From the NCBI RefSeq assembly GCF_015140455.1, contig NZ_AP024094.1, positions 2,294,001 to 2,358,000 of the forward strand: a stretch of DNA of 64,000 nt, in the 5' to 3' direction. The stretch comes from Jeongeupia sp. HS-3. GTDB taxonomy: Bacteria; Pseudomonadota; Gammaproteobacteria; Burkholderiales; Chitinibacteraceae. The translations under genes were made by a program, and so were the position numbers. Below, piece by piece: positions 17,671 to 27,584 of this stretch (positions are counted from its first letter, which is position 1; each line of letters starts with the position of its first letter). The notes below the pieces were generated by a model. That model was not told the DNA's origin. It did no database searches and worked only from the letters and a program-made list of their open reading frames with translations.

Positions 17671-19784
17671 AAGGGCCGCTGCTGATCCTCGCCTCGATCG
17701 CGACGATCCTGATCTTCCTGCTCGCGACCGCCTCGGGAAACACCTCGGCATTCTCCCAGTACTACACCGAACTGCTGACGCTGAACGGCCTGCTTCTGGG
17801 CGGACTGCTCATCGTCGTTGGCGCGCGGCTATGGCAACTGATCAAGCGCGTACGCGCCAAGGTTTTCGGCTCCCGGCTGACGATGCGGCTGGTGCTGTCG
17901 TTCTCGCTGGTCGCCATTCTGCCGGGCACGCTGGTGTACACGCTGTCGGTGCAATTCCTCAACCGATCGGTTGAAAACTGGTTCAACGTCCGCGTCGACA
18001 ATGCCCTCGATCGTGGACTCAATCTCGGCCATAACGCCATCGACTATCAACTGACCGACCTGGTGCGCAAGGCGCGGGTGATCTCGCTGGACATCCATGA
18101 CGAGACCGGATCGGAACTGCTCTCCAGGCTGACCCGCTTGCGCGAGCAGGTCGGTACCCAGGAAATCTCGCTGTTTGACGAGCAGGGCAATACGCTCGCC
18201 CATATCGGCAACGAAAACGCCGGCATCTTCCCCAATTTGCCCGAACGCTCGCTACTCAAACGCGCCTTGCGCGAACCGGTCAGGCAGATCGAATCGACCG
18301 CCGATCAGGGCTTGATGATGCGCACGCTGGTGGCCATGCACGGCGCCGGCTTTGGCGAGCGAACGCGCATCCTGCAGTTGATGCAACCGGTGCCCAAACA
18401 GCTGGCCGACGATGCCGAGCTGGTGGAAACGGTGCGCGCCGACTACAAGCAGCTCTCGCAAGCCCGGCAGGGGCTAAAGCTGATTTTCAGCCTGACCCTG
18501 ACGCTGGCGCTGTTGATGGCGCTGCTCGGCGCGCTGGCGCTGGCGATGTACCTGTCCGACAAACTCTCGGCGCCGCTGTCGGTACTGGCCGAGGCAACGC
18601 GCGCGGTCGCCTCGGGCGACCTGAGCCGGCGACAACCGGTGATCAGTCGCGACGAACTGGGCATCCTCACCCATTCGTTCAACCGGATGACGCGCCAGCT
18701 GGCCGAGGCGCGCACCTCGCTGGAACGGCAGGAGGCCGCTCAAGCCACCGGCAAGGTCTATCTGGAAGGCATTCTCGGCTCGCTCTCGGCCGGCGTGCTG
18801 TCGTTTGATCGCGATTGGCAACTGGCCTCGAACAACCAGAGCGCGCTGCGCATTCTGGGTCTTGATTTACAGCAGCTTGGCCGTGCACCGCTACCAAGCT
18901 GGCCCGACTGCTACCCTGCACTGGCGGTATTTTGCGATGAAGTCGCCCGTGGTTTTGCCAGCGACGAGGAACACTGGCAACGCCAGGTCGAGATCGCCGA
19001 GCAAAAGCGGGTACTGAACGTGCGCGGCACCCATCTGATGCTGGGTGACGAGGATAGCGGCTATCTGGTGGTGTTCGATGACGTTACCGAGCTTTTGTCG
19101 GCGCAACGCGATGCAGCCTGGGGCGAAGTCGCCCGCCGGCTGGCGCATGAGATCAAGAACCCGCTGACACCGATCCAGCTCGCTGCCGAACGGATGGAAT
19201 TCAAGCTTACTGACAAGCTGGATCAGGCCGGATCAGAGTTTCTGTCAAAGAACACTCAGACCATCGTCAAGCAGGTTGCGGCACTTAAACAGATGGTCGA
19301 CGCCTTCCGCGACTACGCCCGCAAACCGACCGGCAAGAAAAAAACGCTGGATTTGCAACAGCTCCTGACCGAAGTACTGGTACTGTACGAGGCTGCACCG
19401 GTGACGCGCATCGATAATGCGCACGAACCAATGATCGTCATGGGCGATGCAACGCAATTGCGCCAAGTCATCCACAATCTGCTGCAAAACGCGCAGGATG
19501 CGATCGAAGCCAGTGAAACCCGACAGATTTGCGTCAAAACGGAAAAAGCCGATAAATTTGTTCGGCTAATAGTAGAAGACAGCGGTTCAGGCTTTCCCGG
19601 CGATTTGTTGCCGCGAATTTTCGAGCCCTACGTGACCACCAAGCAAAAGGGCACGGGACTCGGATTGGCCATCGTTAAGAAGCTCATCGAAGAGCATCAT
19701 GGCCGGATCACGGCCGGAAACCGCGACAGCGGCGGCGCGTTCGTAAAGATCGAACTGCCGCTCACGGAGGAAACAAGTGGGTAG
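17667..19784 (+). CDS. ntrY: NtrY-type membrane sensor histidine kinase
   Basis: This is a 705-residue sensor kinase. Membrane segments lie near 4-22, 34-52 and 67-90, with an extracytoplasmic part (to about 270), another membrane segment ([20 protein letters not shown]), a HAMP domain, then a PAS domain. The HisKA domain has its phosphoacceptor His at about 494 ([17 protein letters not shown]). The ATPase domain shows [33 protein letters not shown] and [12 protein letters not shown]. It overlaps ntrX by eight bases, so kinase and regulator are co-produced. NtrYX systems respond to nitrogen or redox/microaerobic cues in studied species; the signal here is unknown. Confidence 0.93.
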   Translation: MKGPLLILASIATILIFLLATASGNTSAFSQYYTELLTLNGLLLGGLLIVVGARLWQLIKRVRAKVFGSRLTMRLVLSFSLVAILPGTLVYTLSVQFLNRSVENWFNVRVDNALDRGLNLGHNAIDYQLTDLVRKARVISLDIHDETGSELLSRLTRLREQVGTQEISLFDEQGNTLAHIGNENAGIFPNLPERSLLKRALREPVRQIESTADQGLMMRTLVAMHGAGFGERTRILQLMQPVPKQLADDAELVETVRADYKQLSQARQGLKLIFSLTLTLALLMALLGALALAMYLSDKLSAPLSVLAEATRAVASGDLSRRQPVISRDELGILTHSFNRMTRQLAEARTSLERQEAAQATGKVYLEGILGSLSAGVLSFDRDWQLASNNQSALRILGLDLQQLGRAPLPSWPDCYPALAVFCDEVARGFASDEEHWQRQVEIAEQKRVLNVRGTHLMLGDEDSGYLVVFDDVTELLSAQRDAAWGEVARRLAHEIKNPLTPIQLAAERMEFKLTDKLDQAGSEFLSKNTQTIVKQVAALKQMVDAFRDYARKPTGKKKTLDLQQLLTEVLVLYEAAPVTRIDNAHEPMIVMGDATQLRQVIHNLLQNAQDAIEASETRQICVKTEKADKFVRLIVEDSGSGFPGDLLPRIFEPYVTTKQKGTGLGLAIVKKLIEEHHGRITAGNRDSGGAFVKIELPLTEETSG

Positions 19785-21078
19785 TCAGGATATTTTGGTC
19801 GTCGACGACGAAGTCGGCATTCGCGAACTCTTGTCCGAGATTTTGCAGGACGAAGGTTATAGCGTTGCCGTGGCGGAAAACGCCGAGGCCGCGCGCAAGC
19901 TCCGCAACCAGGCGCAACCGCGTTTGGTGCTGCTCGATATCTGGATGCCGGATACCGATGGCGTCACGCTGTTGAAGGAATGGGCACGTAACGGCCAGCT
20001 CACCATGCCGGTCGTGATGATGTCAGGCCATGCCACCATCGATACCGCGGTTGAAGCGACCCGGATCGGTGCGCTCGATTTCCTTGAAAAGCCCATCGGT
20101 TTGGCCAAGCTGCTCGCCACGGTCAAGCGCGCACTGTCGCAACCCGTTGAAGCCATCAAGCCCTTGCCGACATTGAGCAGGCTCGGTGAAGCCGAAGTGG
20201 TGCGCGAGCTCAATCGCGTGCTGGATACCGCGCGTGGCCAAGCATCGCCGGTCCTGCTCGTTGGCGCCCCCGGTGTTGGTTTCGAGATCTGTGCCCGCTA
20301 CCTCGCGACGCCCAATCAGCCTTTCATCGCACCGCTGTCGAACGAAGACATTGCGGTCGCGCCACTTGAGCTGATCAACAAGGCCGCAGCCGGGACCTTG
20401 TTCCTGCGTGATATCGCCTACCTGGATCGTCGTGCCCAAACCGGTTTGCGCACGCTGCTGAGCAAACTCGATAAGCAGAAAGTGCGTCTGGTATCGGCAT
20501 CGAGCAAGCCACTTGACCAGCTCGCCGGCCAGCTCGACCCCGAACTGCTGAATGCATTATCACAATTGATCGTACCGGTACCGCGCCTCAAGGATCACCG
20601 CGAGGACATCGCCAAGCTGGCCGAAACGCTACTGGCCGAAGCCGTGGTGACCAACAAGCTCGGCCCACGCCGCTTCAGCCAGGCCGCATTGCAGTTGCTG
20701 GCGCAGCAGGAATGGCCCGGCAACCTGGATGAGCTCGCCAACGTGGTCAAGAGCCTGGCGCTCACCAGCCGCGACGGTGAAATCGACCTGACCCCGGTGT
20801 CGCGCATCCTGTCGCAGTTCGCGCCCGGCGGCGAAAGCATTGTCGCCCTGCCGCAAGCCGCGCCACCGCCACTGCCGATGCTCGACTTGGCCTTGCCGCT
20901 GCGCGAGGCACGCGATCAGTTCGAGAAATACTATCTCGAACGCCACATCGAGCTCTCCGGCGGCAATATGAGCCGCGTCGCCGAGAAGATCGGTCTGGAG
21001 CGCACGCACCTGTATCGCAAGCTCAAGTCGCTGGGCATCCAGATGCCGAAAAAGAACCGTCCCGCCAGCGAAAGCTGA
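19777..21078 (+). CDS. ntrX: NtrX-type response regulator with degenerate AAA+ domain
   Basis: The 433-residue regulator starts with GTG; a full GGAGG lies six bases upstream. The receiver domain is intact: acidic pair at 10-11, phospho-Asp at 54 ([11 protein letters not shown]), and Lys in EKPIGL. The central domain aligns with sigma-54 activators but has lost their key motifs. The P-loop reads [13 protein letters not shown] (no GK), Walker B reads [11 protein letters not shown], and no GAFTGA loop is present. The C-terminal Fis-type helix-turn-helix is intact ([20 protein letters not shown]). Inference: it binds DNA upon phosphorylation but cannot hydrolyse ATP to remodel sigma-54 polymerase, so it acts by another mechanism. 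Confidence 0.92.
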   Translation: MGSQDILVVDDEVGIRELLSEILQDEGYSVAVAENAEAARKLRNQAQPRLVLLDIWMPDTDGVTLLKEWARNGQLTMPVVMMSGHATIDTAVEATRIGALDFLEKPIGLAKLLATVKRALSQPVEAIKPLPTLSRLGEAEVVRELNRVLDTARGQASPVLLVGAPGVGFEICARYLATPNQPFIAPLSNEDIAVAPLELINKAAAGTLFLRDIAYLDRRAQTGLRTLLSKLDKQKVRLVSASSKPLDQLAGQLDPELLNALSQLIVPVPRLKDHREDIAKLAETLLAEAVVTNKLGPRRFSQAALQLLAQQEWPGNLDELANVVKSLALTSRDGEIDLTPVSRILSQFAPGGESIVALPQAAPPPLPMLDLALPLREARDQFEKYYLERHIELSGGNMSRVAEKIGLERTHLYRKLKSLGIQMPKKNRPASES

Positions 21079-21108
21079 GCACGGTGATCGGGCAGTACGC
21101 GCACTAAA

Positions 21109-21139
21109 CTGAACGCAGCCGGCCAACGGCTGCGTTCAG
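21109..21139 (+). terminator. Strong hairpin between ntrX and trkA
   Basis: CTGAACGCAGCCG and CGGCTGCGTTCAG form a perfect 13-bp stem with a GCCAA loop. No proper T-run follows (CATTTC). It may terminate weakly or stabilise mRNA ends; it separates the ntrYX group from trkAH. Confidence 0.6.
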
Positions 21140-21167
21140 CATTTCAGGTCCAGATCCAGGAAGAACC

Positions 21168-22544
21168 GTGTCGAACATCCTCATTCTTGGCGCCGGCCGT
21201 GTCGGTGCATCGGTCGCCGAACAGCTGGTGCAGGAGCACTACCATGTCACCTTGGTCGACGACAACGCCGCCAGCCTGAAAGCGCTGCAAGACCGGCTCG
21301 ACCTGCGCGCGGTGGTCGGTAATGCGGCCAGCCCCGCGGTGCTCGAGGCCGCCGGCGCCCGCGATGCCGACCTCTTGCTGGCGGTGACGCCGAGCGATGA
21401 AGTCAACATGGTTGCGTGCAAGATCGCCCACGAACTCTTCAACGTTCCCACCCGGCTGGGCCGGGTACGCAACCCCGACATCCTTTCGCGCCCCGAACTG
21501 TTCGATGCCAGCAATTTCGCCATTGATCACGTCATCACGCCGGCACAGATCGTTACCGACTATCTTGTCAGTCTCGTGGAAACCCCCGAGGCGCTGCAGG
21601 TGCTCGATTTTGCCGACGGCAAGGCGCAAATGGTTGTCGTCCGGGTCGAAGCCGATGCCCACATGAACGGCAAGGCGCTTTCGACGCTGTGCAAGCTGCT
21701 ACCGAATGTCGACAGTCGCGTCGTCGGCATCTACCGCCGCAATCGCTACATCCGGCCCGATGGCGACAGCGTGCTCGAAGTCGGCGACGAGGTGTTCGTG
21801 CTCGCCGCCAGCAAGCACATGCGCGCGGTGATTCGCGAACTGCATGGCGAAGAGCGCAAGATCCGCCGCATCATGATCGCTGGCGGCGGCAATGTCGGCT
21901 TCCGGCTCGCACAGGCGCTGCAGGACAACTACCAGGTCAAGTTGATCGAATCGAACCGCGATCGCGCCCACTGGCTGGCCGAAGCGCTGCCGAACACGCT
22001 GGTGCTGGCCGGCGACGCCACCGATGAAACGCTGTTCGACGCCGAACAGATCGACCGGACCGACCTGTATCTGGCACTGACCAGCGACGATGAAGACAAC
22101 ATCATGTCGGGCCTGCTGGCCAAGCAGATGGGCGCGCGCAAGGTCATCGCCATCATCAACCGCTCGCGCTATGTCGGCCTGCTGCAAGGCAGCCGCATCG
22201 ACGTGGCGCTGTCACCGGCACAGGCGACGATCGGCTCGCTGCTGGCACGGGTGCGTCGTGGCGACATCGCCGCGGTGCACAGCCTGCGGCGCGGCGCGGC
22301 CGAGGCGCTGGAAATCATTGCCCACGGCAAGCGCGCGACGTCGCGCGTCGTCGGCCGGCGCATCGAAGAGCTGAACCTGCCCGCCGGCCTCTATATCGCC
22401 GCACTGATCCGCGGTGACGAGGTCATGATGGCGCACCACGATACCGTGATCGAAGCCGAAGACCATGTGATCGTTTTCGTCGACAAGAAACGCGGCATAG
22501 GCGAAGTCGAGAAACTGTTTGCCGTGAAGCTGGGATTCTTCTGA
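21168..22544 (+). CDS. trkA: Trk potassium transporter peripheral subunit TrkA
   Basis: This 458-residue cytoplasmic regulatory subunit gates TrkH upon nucleotide binding. It has the classic duplicated layout: RCK-N (ILGAGRVGASVAEQL, with VTLVDDN), RCK-C, a second RCK-N (IMIAGGGNVGFRLAQAL, with KLIESNRDRAHWLAE), then a second RCK-C. The start is GTG with AGGA seven bases upstream. Length equals E. coli TrkA (458). It overlaps trkH by one base (TGATG). Confidence 0.96.
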   Translation: MSNILILGAGRVGASVAEQLVQEHYHVTLVDDNAASLKALQDRLDLRAVVGNAASPAVLEAAGARDADLLLAVTPSDEVNMVACKIAHELFNVPTRLGRVRNPDILSRPELFDASNFAIDHVITPAQIVTDYLVSLVETPEALQVLDFADGKAQMVVVRVEADAHMNGKALSTLCKLLPNVDSRVVGIYRRNRYIRPDGDSVLEVGDEVFVLAASKHMRAVIRELHGEERKIRRIMIAGGGNVGFRLAQALQDNYQVKLIESNRDRAHWLAEALPNTLVLAGDATDETLFDAEQIDRTDLYLALTSDDEDNIMSGLLAKQMGARKVIAIINRSRYVGLLQGSRIDVALSPAQATIGSLLARVRRGDIAAVHSLRRGAAEALEIIAHGKRATSRVVGRRIEELNLPAGLYIAALIRGDEVMMAHHDTVIEAEDHVIVFVDKKRGIGEVEKLFAVKLGFF

Positions 22545-24061
22545 TGCGCCATAACTCACGCGGCCCGGCCCTGATGGCGCTGCCGGCCGGCGTTTCCGCC
22601 GCACTGCGCATCCTGCCGGTCGTCAGCGTTCTGGCGCGGGTGGCACTGATTTTCTCGTTCACCATGCTGGTGCCGATCGGCGTCTCGCTCTACTACGGCG
22701 ATTCGGCGCTGTGGCATTTCATCAATGCGCTGGCCGGGCTGTCGACACTGAGCGTGATCACCATCGTGCTGACCCGACGTTTTCGCCGCGAACTCAAGGT
22801 GCGCGACGGTTTCGTCCTTGTCGTCGGCCTATGGACGCTGCTGCCGGCGGTCGCGACCGTGCCGCTACTGTTCCACATGCCGGACATCCGCTTTTCGGCC
22901 GCCTATTTCGAGACGCTGTCGGCGCTGACGACGACCGGCGCCACTGCGCTCTCCGGGCTCGATCACCTGCCCGAATCGATCAATCTGTGGCGCCACCTGC
23001 TCAACTGGCTCGGCGGCATGGGCATCATCGTGCTGGCGGTGGCAATTCTGCCCATGCTCGGCGTTGGCGGCATGCAGCTGTTCAAGGCCGAAACCCCCGG
23101 GCCGATCAAGGACGCCAAACTGACGCCGCGCATCCGCGAAACCGCGCGCAACCTGTGGCTGATCTACGCCGGCCTCACGCTGGCCTGTGCGCTGATGCTG
23201 CGCTACATCGGCGGGATGTCATGGCTTGATGCCGTCTGCCACGCCTTTGCCGCACTGTGCCTCGGTGGCTTTTCGACTCACGACGCCAGCGTCGGCTACT
23301 TCAATTCGCCAGTGATCGAGGCCATCCTGATCGTCTTCATGCTGCTGGCGGCAACCAATTTCGCCACCCACTACATCGCGCTCACCGGGCGCAGCCTCAA
23401 AGGCTATTGGCGCGATTCCGAATTCAAGGCAATGCTGCTGCTGATTGTCGGCAGCATCGTGCTTCTGGCCGGCTATCTGGTTTGGCAAAACACCTATGGC
23501 GACTATCTGACCAGCTTCCGGCATGTGGCCTTCAACCTGGTGTCGATCGCGACCGACAGCGGTTTTGCCAGCACCGATTTCGGCCAGTGGCCGATTTTCG
23601 TTCCGCTGTGGATGTTGCTGTTGTCGTGCATCGCCGCGTCGTCGGGATCGACCGGTGGCGGGATTAAGATGATCCGCACCATCGTGCTGGTGCGTGAGGC
23701 CGGGCGGCAATTCACCACGCTGCTGCATCCGAACGCGGTACGGCCGCTCCGGGTCAACCGGATGGCGATTCCGGGTCATGTCATTTTCGCCGTGCTCGGC
23801 TTTATATTTCTGTATTTCATGAGCATCGTCGTACTCACCTTCGCGCTGCTGGCGACCGGCCTCGATTTCGTCTCCAGTTTCTCGGCCATCCTCGCCTGCA
23901 TCAACAACGCCGGACCCGGCCTAGGCGTCGTTGGCCCGGCGTCGAACTACGGCGTGCTCGGCGATGCCCAGTTGTGGATCTGCTCACTGGCGATGCTGCT
24001 TGGCCGGCTGGAGGTATTTTCAGTACTGGTGCTGTTCACGCCGGCATTCTGGCGCAATTGA
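22544..24061 (+). CDS. trkH: Trk potassium transporter membrane subunit TrkH
   Basis: The 505-residue inner-membrane K+ channel-like subunit works with TrkA. It has four pore repeats; the selectivity-filter-type segments are recognisable as TTTGATALSGLDHLP, HAFAALCLGGFSTHDASVG, VSIATDSGFASTDFGQWP and ILACINNAGPGLGVVGP. Many hydrophobic helices lie between them. N-terminal residues 1-20 precede the first helix. The start codon shares one base with the trkA stop. Length is near E. coli TrkH (483). Confidence 0.95.
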   Translation: MRHNSRGPALMALPAGVSAALRILPVVSVLARVALIFSFTMLVPIGVSLYYGDSALWHFINALAGLSTLSVITIVLTRRFRRELKVRDGFVLVVGLWTLLPAVATVPLLFHMPDIRFSAAYFETLSALTTTGATALSGLDHLPESINLWRHLLNWLGGMGIIVLAVAILPMLGVGGMQLFKAETPGPIKDAKLTPRIRETARNLWLIYAGLTLACALMLRYIGGMSWLDAVCHAFAALCLGGFSTHDASVGYFNSPVIEAILIVFMLLAATNFATHYIALTGRSLKGYWRDSEFKAMLLLIVGSIVLLAGYLVWQNTYGDYLTSFRHVAFNLVSIATDSGFASTDFGQWPIFVPLWMLLLSCIAASSGSTGGGIKMIRTIVLVREAGRQFTTLLHPNAVRPLRVNRMAIPGHVIFAVLGFIFLYFMSIVVLTFALLATGLDFVSSFSAILACINNAGPGLGVVGPASNYGVLGDAQLWICSLAMLLGRLEVFSVLVLFTPAFWRN

Positions 24062-24246
24062 TGCAGTCCGGCGCGGCACCCCCGCCACATCGCCAGACGG
24101 GAAAACAAGGCGACACAGCCGGCCTAGCCATATTCCGGGGATGAGGCCACTCGCCGCATGGCCGTTCTCATCGCCGGTTTTTCGCCTTCTGTTTCGCGAC
24201 GTCGCAACATCCACAGCATCCACGGCGCACGGGATCTTGCCGTCGC

Positions 24247-25221
24247 TCAGGCCGGCGCAAGCTCGGTACGGCTTTTTCCGCCGGTCTTCGCGCGGTATAG
24301 CGCCTCGTCGGCGCGAAGCAGCAAGGCCCGGCCGTTTTCATCGGCCCGCAGCTGGGCGATCCCGGTCGAGAAGCTCACATCGACGCGCTGACCTTTATGC
24401 ACGAATGGCGTACGGTTGGCGACCGTGCGCAGCCGGTCAATCACATAGCTCGCGCCGTTGACGTCGGTATCGACCAACAGCAGCAGAAACTCCTCGCCGC
24501 CGTAACGAACCAGCAGATCACTTTCGCGCAGCACCACCCGGGTCAGATTGGCCATGTGCACCAGCACTTGGTCGCCAATCAGATGGCCGTGCACATCGTT
24601 GATCTGCTTGAAGTCGTCGAGATCGAAAATCACCGCGGTCAGCTTGCCGCCCTGCCGCTGCGCCAGCTTGACCTCGCGCGCGAGGTGGTGATCGAGCCCC
24701 TGCCGATTGAATGTACCGGTCAGCGCATCCTGTTCGAGCATGCGCCGGTTGAATGCCAGATCCTGCTCGATATGCCGCACCGATTCGCGAATGGTCTGCA
24801 GATCGCTGTGCGACGCCGAGACGGTCGAGTGGATCGAGTGCGTGGAGGTAATCACGCTGTCGAGCAGATGCGTCAGCGTCGTATGTGTTTCCTCGACACT
24901 GGCGCGCTGCTCGGCATGAGCTTCACGCACATGCCGCAGCCGGCCCAGACTGGCGATCATCGCCCCCTGTTCATCGCCCAGTGTATCGATCAGCTGTTGC
25001 ATGGCCTCGCTGGCTTCGCCCACCACCTCGTCGACCTGGCACAGCACCTGCCAGGCCTGCTGCAAATCTTCCGGCGCCTTGGCATCCGGCGACTTGATCG
25101 TGACGATGGCGTTGTAGAATTGCGCATAGTTGTCCGGTGTCGGCGGCAAGCCGCGTTCGGACAGACGTTTCAGCGCAATTCGGGCGACTTCGACCGGGCT
25201 TTCCGGCGAGGTTATGCTCAT
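24247..25221 (-). CDS. Diguanylate cyclase (GGDEF protein)
   Basis: The 324-residue cytosolic protein makes c-di-GMP. The catalytic GGEEF is at 241-245 (YGGEEFLLLLVD), preceded by an RxxD inhibitory site (RESD), so product inhibition is likely. DALTGTFNRQGLDHHLARE and FDLDDFKQINDVHGH are the usual earlier motifs. The N-terminal 150 residues are helical with a PTPDNYAQFYNAI motif and a likely coiled coil, no known sensor domain. The ATG at 25221 is preferred over a start at 25290 because AAAAAGAA lies just before it and the family begins near there. It is divergent from mpl. Confidence 0.9.
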   Translation of the reverse strand: MSITSPESPVEVARIALKRLSERGLPPTPDNYAQFYNAIVTIKSPDAKAPEDLQQAWQVLCQVDEVVGEASEAMQQLIDTLGDEQGAMIASLGRLRHVREAHAEQRASVEETHTTLTHLLDSVITSTHSIHSTVSASHSDLQTIRESVRHIEQDLAFNRRMLEQDALTGTFNRQGLDHHLAREVKLAQRQGGKLTAVIFDLDDFKQINDVHGHLIGDQVLVHMANLTRVVLRESDLLVRYGGEEFLLLLVDTDVNGASYVIDRLRTVANRTPFVHKGQRVDVSFSTGIAQLRADENGRALLLRADEALYRAKTGGKSRTELAPA

Positions 25222-25314
25222 GTTCTTTTTAGCTTTTTTTGTTAAGTTAGGCGTATGGAATTGTACGCGATCTAAGGCAATGCGCGCCATCCGTCAAGGG
25301 CCATAAGGGGTTTT

Positions 25315-26691
25315 ATGCATATTCATATTCTGGGCATTTGCGGCACTTTCATGGGTGGCGTCGCCGCACTGGCACGCGCGGCCGGCCATACCGTCACCGG
25401 CTGCGATGCCGGCGTCTATCCGCCGATGTCCGATCAACTTTCCGCGCTCGGCATCGAGCTGATCGAAGGCTGGGACGCAGAACAACTCAAACTCGGCGCC
25501 GATCTTTACGTGGTCGGTAACGTCGTCAAACGCGGCAATCCGCTGATGGAAGCCATCCTCGACACCGGCCTCCCCTACACCAGCGGCCCCGAATGGCTGC
25601 GCGATCACATCCTTGCGGACAAATGGGTACTCGCCGTTGCCGGCACCCACGGCAAAACCACCACCAGCGGCATGCTGGCGTGGATTCTCGAAGACGCAGG
25701 CCTCGCCCCCGGCTTCCTCGTCGGCGGCGTGCCGGAAAACTTCGGCATCTCGGCGCGACTGCCCGGCAAGCCGGCGCAGGACGCGGCGAGTACCTCACCG
25801 TTTTTCGTTATTGAAGCAGATGAATATGACACTGCGTTTTTCGACAAGCGCAGCAAGTTCGTCCATTACCGGCCGCGCACGGCCATCCTCAACAACCTCG
25901 AGTTCGATCATGCGGACATCTTCGCCGATCTGGCGGCGATCGAAACGCAATTCCATCATCTGGTGCGTACCGTCCCCGGCAACGGCCGGCTGATCGTCAA
26001 CGGTCGAGAAGCCAGCCTTGATCGCGTGCTCGAGCGCGGCTGCTGGACGCCGGTCGAGCGTTTCGGTGTCGAATCCGGCTGGGCCATCGGCGCGGTTTAC
26101 GACGATGGCTTCGACGTCTTGCTGAACGGCGAATCACAGGGTCGACTGGTCTGGACGTTGATGGGCGAGCACAACGCATTGAACGCGCTGGCGGCCATCG
26201 CTGCGGCCCGCCACGTCGGCGTGACACCGGCGATGGCGATCGCCGCGCTCGGGCGCTTTGCCAATGTCAAACGCCGGATGGAAGTCAAAGGCCAAGCCGG
26301 TGGCGTCACCGTCTATGATGACTTCGCCCATCATCCGACCGCGATCACGACCACGCTGGCCGGGCTGCGCCACAAGGTGGGCGATGCCCGGATTCTGGCG
26401 GTGCTGGAGCCACGCTCGAACACGATGAAGCTCGGCACCATGAAGGCCGCGCTACCGGTCTCCCTGGCCAAGGCCGATGCAGTGTTTTGCTACAACGCCA
26501 ACCTTGGCTGGGATCCGGCCGAGGCACTGGCGCCGCTGGGCAGCAAGGCGCAGACCTTCACCGATCTGGATGCGCTGGTGGCTGCGGTCACGACAATGGC
26601 CAAGCCGGGCGATCAAGTCCTGGTGATGAGCAACGGCGGCTTTGGTGGCGTACACGGCAAGCTGCTCGCGGCGCTCGCCTCGCCGCTGTGA
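25315..26691 (+). CDS. mpl: UDP-N-acetylmuramate:L-alanyl-gamma-D-glutamyl-meso-diaminopimelate ligase
   Basis: Mpl recycles cell-wall tripeptide by joining it to UDP-MurNAc, bypassing MurC-MurE. The 458-residue Mur ligase shows MHIHILGICGTFMGGVA at the N-terminus and the ATP P-loop GTHGKTTTSGML. IEADEYDTAFFDKRSKF and NNLEFDHADIF are diagnostic of Mpl rather than MurC; DDFAHHPTAI and LEPRSNTMKLG follow in the C-terminal domain. AAGGGG precedes the ATG. AmpD (52233-52802) elsewhere in the window supplies the same recycling pathway. Confidence 0.96.
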   Translation: MHIHILGICGTFMGGVAALARAAGHTVTGCDAGVYPPMSDQLSALGIELIEGWDAEQLKLGADLYVVGNVVKRGNPLMEAILDTGLPYTSGPEWLRDHILADKWVLAVAGTHGKTTTSGMLAWILEDAGLAPGFLVGGVPENFGISARLPGKPAQDAASTSPFFVIEADEYDTAFFDKRSKFVHYRPRTAILNNLEFDHADIFADLAAIETQFHHLVRTVPGNGRLIVNGREASLDRVLERGCWTPVERFGVESGWAIGAVYDDGFDVLLNGESQGRLVWTLMGEHNALNALAAIAAARHVGVTPAMAIAALGRFANVKRRMEVKGQAGGVTVYDDFAHHPTAITTTLAGLRHKVGDARILAVLEPRSNTMKLGTMKAALPVSLAKADAVFCYNANLGWDPAEALAPLGSKAQTFTDLDALVAAVTTMAKPGDQVLVMSNGGFGGVHGKLLAALASPL

Positions 26692-26761
26692 GCATGCTCT
26701 CTTGTCGTGCCGCGATGCCCGCCCTAAGCTGCTGCAAAGCAAACGAAGAAAGGATCGCCCC

Positions 26762-27469
26762 ATGACAAGATGGCTTATGCCTGTCGCGCTGGCCGGGCTC
26801 TTCGCCAGTCAGCTTGCTGCCGCCGAGAGTGAAAGCAGCACCCGCATCTGGAGCAGCGGCGGCCATGGCGGTGGCGAGGGCTACTGCGAAATCCGCCAGC
26901 GCGTCGATGATCGCGTCCTACTGGAAATGCGCGGCAACGACATCCGGGTTCGCACGCTCAACGGCCGTCACCATCCGCTCGGCCCGGTGCGCTGCTCCGG
27001 GCCGCTCCCGGACAATCCACGTGATTTCCGCGTCGACCTGCGCAATGGTCGCGGCGAGATCGTTCGCACCACGGCGCCGCGTGGCCATCGTCCGGCGCAG
27101 ATAGAAATCTACGACTCACGCGCTGGCGACGCGTCGTACACCATCGTCGTCCGCTGGCGTGATGAGCGCGGCTCGGGAAATGACGGGCAATACGGCCAGG
27201 GCGACGCCGTCCGCCGTTGCCAGGATGCCGTGCAGAACGAATTCGCTCGCCGCAACTACGGCGACGGCAAGTTGCGCTTTCGCGGCCAGCCGCAGCTGGA
27301 GCGTCAAGGCAACGAGCTGCGCGTATTCGGTAGCGGTGAAGCGCGCAATCGCAACGACGAGCGCGATTTGCGCTATCAATGCACGCTGGATTCGCGCTCG
27401 GCCCGCGTTCGCTCGGCCGAATACTGGTATGACAGCGGTGCGCTGCGCTCGGTCACGCCACCGCGCTGA
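26762..27469 (+). CDS. Exported protein of unknown function
   Basis: This is a 235-residue protein with a signal peptide (MTRWLMPVALAGLFASQLAAA). The ATG at 26762 is chosen because AAAGGAT stands 8-10 bases upstream. The mature protein is strongly basic, rich in Arg, Gly and Asn, with three cysteines or more (EGYCEIRQRV, VRCSGPLP, VRRCQDAV, YQCTLD), perhaps two disulfides. Two halves are suggested: a Gly-rich N-terminal part and a C-terminal part, QDAVQNEFARRNYGDGKLRF, resembling secreted DUF-type domains with a conserved Cys pair. No family is recognised with confidence. It is probably expressed on its own, after mpl. Confidence 0.72.
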   Translation: MTRWLMPVALAGLFASQLAAAESESSTRIWSSGGHGGGEGYCEIRQRVDDRVLLEMRGNDIRVRTLNGRHHPLGPVRCSGPLPDNPRDFRVDLRNGRGEIVRTTAPRGHRPAQIEIYDSRAGDASYTIVVRWRDERGSGNDGQYGQGDAVRRCQDAVQNEFARRNYGDGKLRFRGQPQLERQGNELRVFGSGEARNRNDERDLRYQCTLDSRSARVRSAEYWYDSGALRSVTPPR

Positions 27470-27584
27470 TCGCTTGGAGCGGTTATCAGAATTCAGTGAA
27501 GCGGTGCTGACGTGCGAAACGCAGACGGTACGAGTAGTACGGCAAGTGAGCACAACGCAGCCAGCAGGATTTTGTTAGCCGCGC

